Of a DNA stretch of 64,000 bases, positions 60,993 through 64,000 are shown in pieces. A program made the translations under genes and the position numbers. Under the pieces are notes generated by a model, which worked only from the letters and a program-made list of their open reading frames with translations, made no database searches and was not told the origin of the DNA. Numbering within the stretch: position 1 is the first letter of the stretch; each line of letters opens with the position of its first letter. This DNA comes from Paraglaciecola chathamensis S18K6 (GTDB lineage Bacteria; Pseudomonadota; Gammaproteobacteria; Enterobacterales; Alteromonadaceae), in NCBI GenBank assembly GCA_000314955.1, contig BAEM01000059.1, positions 62,001-126,000 of the forward strand, read 5' to 3'.

Positions 60993-61718
60993 AGTGTGTA
61001 TGTAGCGCGTATGTATGGGGAGGCTGCGTCGTGCTCACGCCAACAAAACTAAGACGTTAGACTTCGAAAATTATATCGAATAATAGCGCCGAGCTATAGA
61101 TGGGTCATAAATAATTAATTTTTTGCTGGAAAAACGTCAGCGAGCTGCTCAGCAAGTCATGACGTATTATACCATTCCACGTTAATAAGTGATCACTCAG
61201 CGAGAGTTTAAAAGGGCTTAAACAAGGCGCATGACTGAATGAATAGTTGTTCTCTTTCGAAGTCATGCAACGCAGTGTAAGCCCTTTTAAAACTCGCCTA
61301 CAAGGAATGCCCCAGCGGCTTTTGCTCTGCGTTCTCACTATTTGAAAGGGAACAACCATTACTACATAGCGACGCCTTAATCAAAAACCGCTGGACGCAT
61401 TCTGAGGCGGTCACTTATTAATGCGGATTGGTATTAACACTTTGTTTCAGTTTTTTTGCTTCTTTCATCGGAATATTAGATTGCCATAATCTGTTTTAAT
61501 CATTTTATAGATTTTAGATTTCTATCCATACTCCTTTTCAGCCACAGGACAGGCCGTTAAGAGCAGCATAGCGCTAGCTCACGATCACGACCCTAGTGAT
61601 GAGGTGTAAACGAATACGACAAACCGAATCGTTACATTTTATGACTAGACGCAAAACCATGAAGCGTCCCATTACATGAACACGCTTGGGACACACAAGA
61701 CTTAATTGGAGCATTAAA
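60993..61718. other. Intergenic gap holding a MITE-like element
   Basis: About 725 bases between the NPP gene and the catalase gene. A complete repeat element occupies 61169-61434. The rest (61440-61718) is the upstream region of the catalase gene; no clear OxyR site was found. Confidence 0.6.
61169..61434 (+). mobile_element. 266-bp MITE-like element with imperfect terminal inverted repeats
   Basis: The left end ATACCATTCCACGTTAATAA (61169 on) matches the inverted right end (61409-61434) over 26 bases with 4 differences. Inside, GAGTTTAAAAGGGCTTA (61204-61220) faces TAAGCCCTTTTAAAACTC (61278-61295), and TAGTTGTTCTCTTTCGAA (61243-61260) faces an inverse copy at 61341-61358, so the element can fold on itself. 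There is no coding capacity for a transposase. Its first 55 bases recur as solo copies at 3472 and 9603. Confidence 0.75.
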
Positions 61719-63329
61719 ATGACAATAAAAACTTCACTTCTTGTTGCCGCTGCACTTTTCAGCGCTGCAACAATGTCGAGCGCAGAGACGCTAACCCGTC
61801 AAAACGGCGCACCGGTAGGGGACAACCAAAATTCACAAACCGCTGGCCCGTGGGGCCCAGTGTTATTACAAGACAGCCACTTAATTGAAAAACTTGCAGC
61901 CTTCGACCGAGAGCGTACTCCAGAGCGTGTAGTACATGCTCGCGGTACGGGTGTTCACGGTTACTACGAAAACTATGTCGATTTGTCAGACATTACCGTG
62001 GCAGCGCCATTTCAAAGTGAAAACAAGAAAACCGACGTGTTTGTGCGCTTCTCAGCGGTTATACACGGTCACCAATCACCAGAGACCTTGCGCGACCCTC
62101 GTGGTTTTGCCGTGAAATTCTACACTGAACAAGGTAACTGGGATTTAGTAGGCAACAACTTTCCTGTGTTCTTTATTCGCGATGCGATTAAATTTCCAGA
62201 TATGGTGCACAGCTTAAAGCCCTCACCGGTTACCAATGCCCAAAGTGCAGCGCGCTTGTTTGATTTTTTCTCTCATGTGCCTGAATCCACTCACATGCTA
62301 ACGCATTTGTTTTCAGATATGGGTACGCCAAAAAGCTACCTAAACATGGATGGCTCAAGCGTTCACGCCTTTAAATTTGTGAATGACAAAGGCCAAGTTA
62401 AATACTTTAAGTTGACTTGGAAAACCAAACAAGGCCAGAAGAACTTCACCGCCAAAGAAGCGCAAGAAATGCAAGGCAAAGACTTTCAGCCTATGACCAC
62501 AGACATATACACGCGAATTGGTCAAAATGGTGAAACCGCGTCTTGGGATCTGTACTTACAAACCATGGAGCCAGAACAGCTTGATGACTTTGACTTTAAC
62601 CCTCTGGACACCACTAAAATTTGGCCTGAGTCGCTTATTCCAACGAAGAAAATCGGTAAGTTAACGCTAAACCGTGTGCCTGATAACTTTTTTGAAGAAA
62701 CAGAGCAGGCAGCATTCGCACCGAGTAATTTGATCCCAGGTATTGAGCCCTCAGAAGACAGAATGCTACAAGGTCGTTTGTTTTCTTATGCTGATACCCA
62801 GCGCTACAGAATTGGTGTGAACGCATACCGTATTCCGATTAACGCGCCGCGTAATGCTCAAATCAATAACCACGAACAGCACGGTAAATTGCGCACCACT
62901 AACAGTACGCGTGATGTGAACTACCAGCCGAGCCGCCGCGTGGCATTAGACGACGACAACCAGTACAAATATGCTCAAACGCCTTTGTCTGGCACTACTC
63001 AGCAAGCACCGTTCTATAAGCAGCGTAACTTTGCCCAAGCAGGTGAGAAGTTCCGTTCATTTAGCAAAGTAGAACAGCAGCACTTGATTGAAAACTTGGG
63101 CACCACCTTAGCTGGTGTTCCAGAAGAAGAAATTCGGGTGATTATTAGTGCTTATATGTACAACGCTGACAAGCACTACGGTACGGGTGTGGCTAAATTA
63201 GCCAGTGCGCCGATGAGCAAAGTAAAAGCGACGGCCAAGCAGTTGATGGATGTACAAGCCGAGCGTGAAAAGCGTGCTAAGAAAGTAGCTGATGACTTCA
63301 GCCGCATCTCATACAAGGCTGAATTATAA
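61719..63329 (+). CDS. katB: Periplasmic heme catalase (KatB-like)
   Basis: A 536-residue catalase from the ATG at 61719, 7 bases after TGGAG; a TTG at 61686 would add residues before the signal peptide. The signal peptide MTIKTSLLVAAALFSAATMS predicts export, unlike most cytoplasmic catalases. Catalytic H73 is in ERVVHARGTGVHGYYE, the distal Asn in LVGNNFPVFFIRD, and the heme-ligand Tyr in RLFSYADTQRYRIG. It is followed by an ankyrin-repeat gene, the katB-ankB arrangement of Pseudomonas aeruginosa. It removes H2O2 in the periplasm. The symbol rests on this context. Confidence 0.93.
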   Translation: MTIKTSLLVAAALFSAATMSSAETLTRQNGAPVGDNQNSQTAGPWGPVLLQDSHLIEKLAAFDRERTPERVVHARGTGVHGYYENYVDLSDITVAAPFQSENKKTDVFVRFSAVIHGHQSPETLRDPRGFAVKFYTEQGNWDLVGNNFPVFFIRDAIKFPDMVHSLKPSPVTNAQSAARLFDFFSHVPESTHMLTHLFSDMGTPKSYLNMDGSSVHAFKFVNDKGQVKYFKLTWKTKQGQKNFTAKEAQEMQGKDFQPMTTDIYTRIGQNGETASWDLYLQTMEPEQLDDFDFNPLDTTKIWPESLIPTKKIGKLTLNRVPDNFFEETEQAAFAPSNLIPGIEPSEDRMLQGRLFSYADTQRYRIGVNAYRIPINAPRNAQINNHEQHGKLRTTNSTRDVNYQPSRRVALDDDNQYKYAQTPLSGTTQQAPFYKQRNFAQAGEKFRSFSKVEQQHLIENLGTTLAGVPEEEIRVIISAYMYNADKHYGTGVAKLASAPMSKVKATAKQLMDVQAEREKRAKKVADDFSRISYKAEL

Positions 63330-63399
63330 GTCAGGTTTCTAGCTAGTGGTTTCGTGTTTGAAAGTGACACGTTACCACTGAGGTATAAACCCAAAAAAG

Positions 63400-63436
63400 G
63401 GCGTGTCGGGGCAGAGTTTAACCGACACGCCATTTT
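63400..63436 (+). terminator. Hairpin between the catalase and ankyrin genes
   Basis: GGCGTGTCGG (63400-63409) pairs with CCGACACGCC (63422-63431), followed by ATTTTC. It is a terminator or attenuator between the two genes. Confidence 0.75.
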
Positions 63437-63524
63437 CATCTTATCGAATACCTTTGAAACCAGTGCTTTTAACAAATCGTTAGTTTCAAGCTAACGTTCA
63501 AATTAACGCAAAGAGGACGCAGCC

Positions 63525-64000
63525 ATGAAGCGTATATTTCAATTGCCACTACAGATCTTGCTAACCTTGTTGTTTTTATCAACGGCGTATTCAAGCCAAG
63601 CGGAATCTGTTGATAGCGAACGCTTACAAACTGTTTATTTTGATGCTGCCAGACAAGGCGACATTGCTACGCTAGGTGCGTATTATGCCGCGGGTTTAAG
63701 CCCAAACGTTGCTGATAAAAAAGGCTACACAGCGCTAATTTTATCCGCATACCATGGTAAAACCGTTGCTGTGGAATATTTATTAAGCCAAGCCAGTGTT
63801 AATGCATGCCAAGAAGATAACTCAGGTAATACCGCATTAATGGGGGCGATATTTAAAGGTAACTTTGGAGCGATAAAAGCACTCATCAGCGCTGATTGTG
63901 ATATCGACCAATCAAACGCGAATGGCCAAACCGCTGCCATGTTTGCCACACTTTTTAATCGTACCGAAACCATTGCCGCATTAACTGATGCCGGGGCTGA
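63525..64000 (+). CDS. Ankyrin-repeat periplasmic protein (AnkB-like), partial
   Basis: The frame runs from the ATG at 63525 (AAGAGGACGCAGCC before it) past the window end, so about 158 residues are seen. A signal peptide (KRIFQLPLQILLTLLFLSTA) is followed by ankyrin repeats: DAARQGDIATLGAYYAAGL, KGYTALILSAYHGKTVAVEY, NSGNTALMGAIFKGNFGAIK and NGQTAAMFATLFNRTETIAA. In Pseudomonas the ankyrin protein encoded after katB is needed for full catalase activity in the periplasm. The same role is likely here, since the catalase has a signal peptide. Confidence 0.88.
   Translation, partial: MKRIFQLPLQILLTLLFLSTAYSSQAESVDSERLQTVYFDAARQGDIATLGAYYAAGLSPNVADKKGYTALILSAYHGKTVAVEYLLSQASVNACQEDNSGNTALMGAIFKGNFGAIKALISADCDIDQSNANGQTAAMFATLFNRTETIAALTDAGA

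Overview
The window reads as chromosomal DNA of a marine gammaproteobacterium of the Alteromonadales, most like Paraglaciecola, Glaciecola or Pseudoalteromonas relatives. The reasons are a Vibrio/Shewanella-type TonB2 cluster with a TtpC-like subunit and TPR protein, a VpsM/N/O-like exopolysaccharide (EPS) operon, PEP-CTERM-type tails, a LapG/LapD pair and a Rex-type GH8 glycosidase. Base composition looks moderate (not computed), with a visibly AT-richer stretch at about 27.3-32.7 kb. No rRNA, tRNA, CRISPR array, prophage or transposase gene was recognised.

Layout. 0-3.3 kb: TonB2 energy-transduction operon (ttpC-like end, exbB2, exbD2, tonB2, TPR protein). 3.6-5.9 kb: ahpC and ahpF, peroxide defence. 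6.2-9.6 kb: a small secreted protein translationally coupled to a secreted GH8 enzyme. 9.7-19.4 kb: core of a Wzx/Wzy-type EPS system: the initiating phosphoglycosyltransferase, outer-membrane barrel, export protein, Wzz/tyrosine autokinase, PHP phosphatase, a VpsP-like protein and an O-antigen ligase-like protein. 19.5-23.5 kb: a secreted Thr/Asp/Gly-repeat protein and the c-di-GMP-controlled periplasmic protease system LapG-LapD. 23.9-27.4 kb: a beta-helix lipoprotein and a secreted protein with a PEP-CTERM-like tail. 27.3-37.4 kb: acyltransferases, an FrhB-like iron-sulfur protein, a pyruvyl transferase, a Wzx flippase and two glycosyltransferases, mostly on the minus strand. 38.3-44.9 kb: a plus-strand sugar operon (UDP-glucuronate 4-epimerase, WecG-type transferase, two GT4, Wzy-like protein, GT2). 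45-52.8 kb: PEP-CTERM-like protein, acyltransferase, sulfotransferase, second pyruvyl transferase, SGNH acyltransferase, clear PEP-CTERM protein. 53.5-64 kb: housekeeping and stress genes: a met-zincin, hemN, a conserved unknown protein, a nucleotide pyrophosphatase-like enzyme, and a periplasmic catalase followed by an ankyrin gene cut by the window end.

How it fits together. The 9.7-53 kb region is one large surface-polysaccharide locus. It can make a repeat unit probably containing a uronic acid and decorated with acyl, pyruvyl and perhaps sulfate groups, then flip, polymerise and export it under a tyrosine kinase/phosphatase pair. Interleaved genes may place proteins at the same surface (PEP-CTERM-like tails) or control adhesin release (LapG/LapD). 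Four sites matching the sigma-54 -24/-12 pattern lie upstream of four separate transcription units of this locus, one of them the clear PEP-CTERM gene. This suggests a shared RpoN-dependent switch, and is the most interesting hypothesis from this window. A second notable element is a 266-bp MITE-like repeat at 61.2 kb, whose 55-bp left end recurs alone at 3.47 and 9.60 kb.
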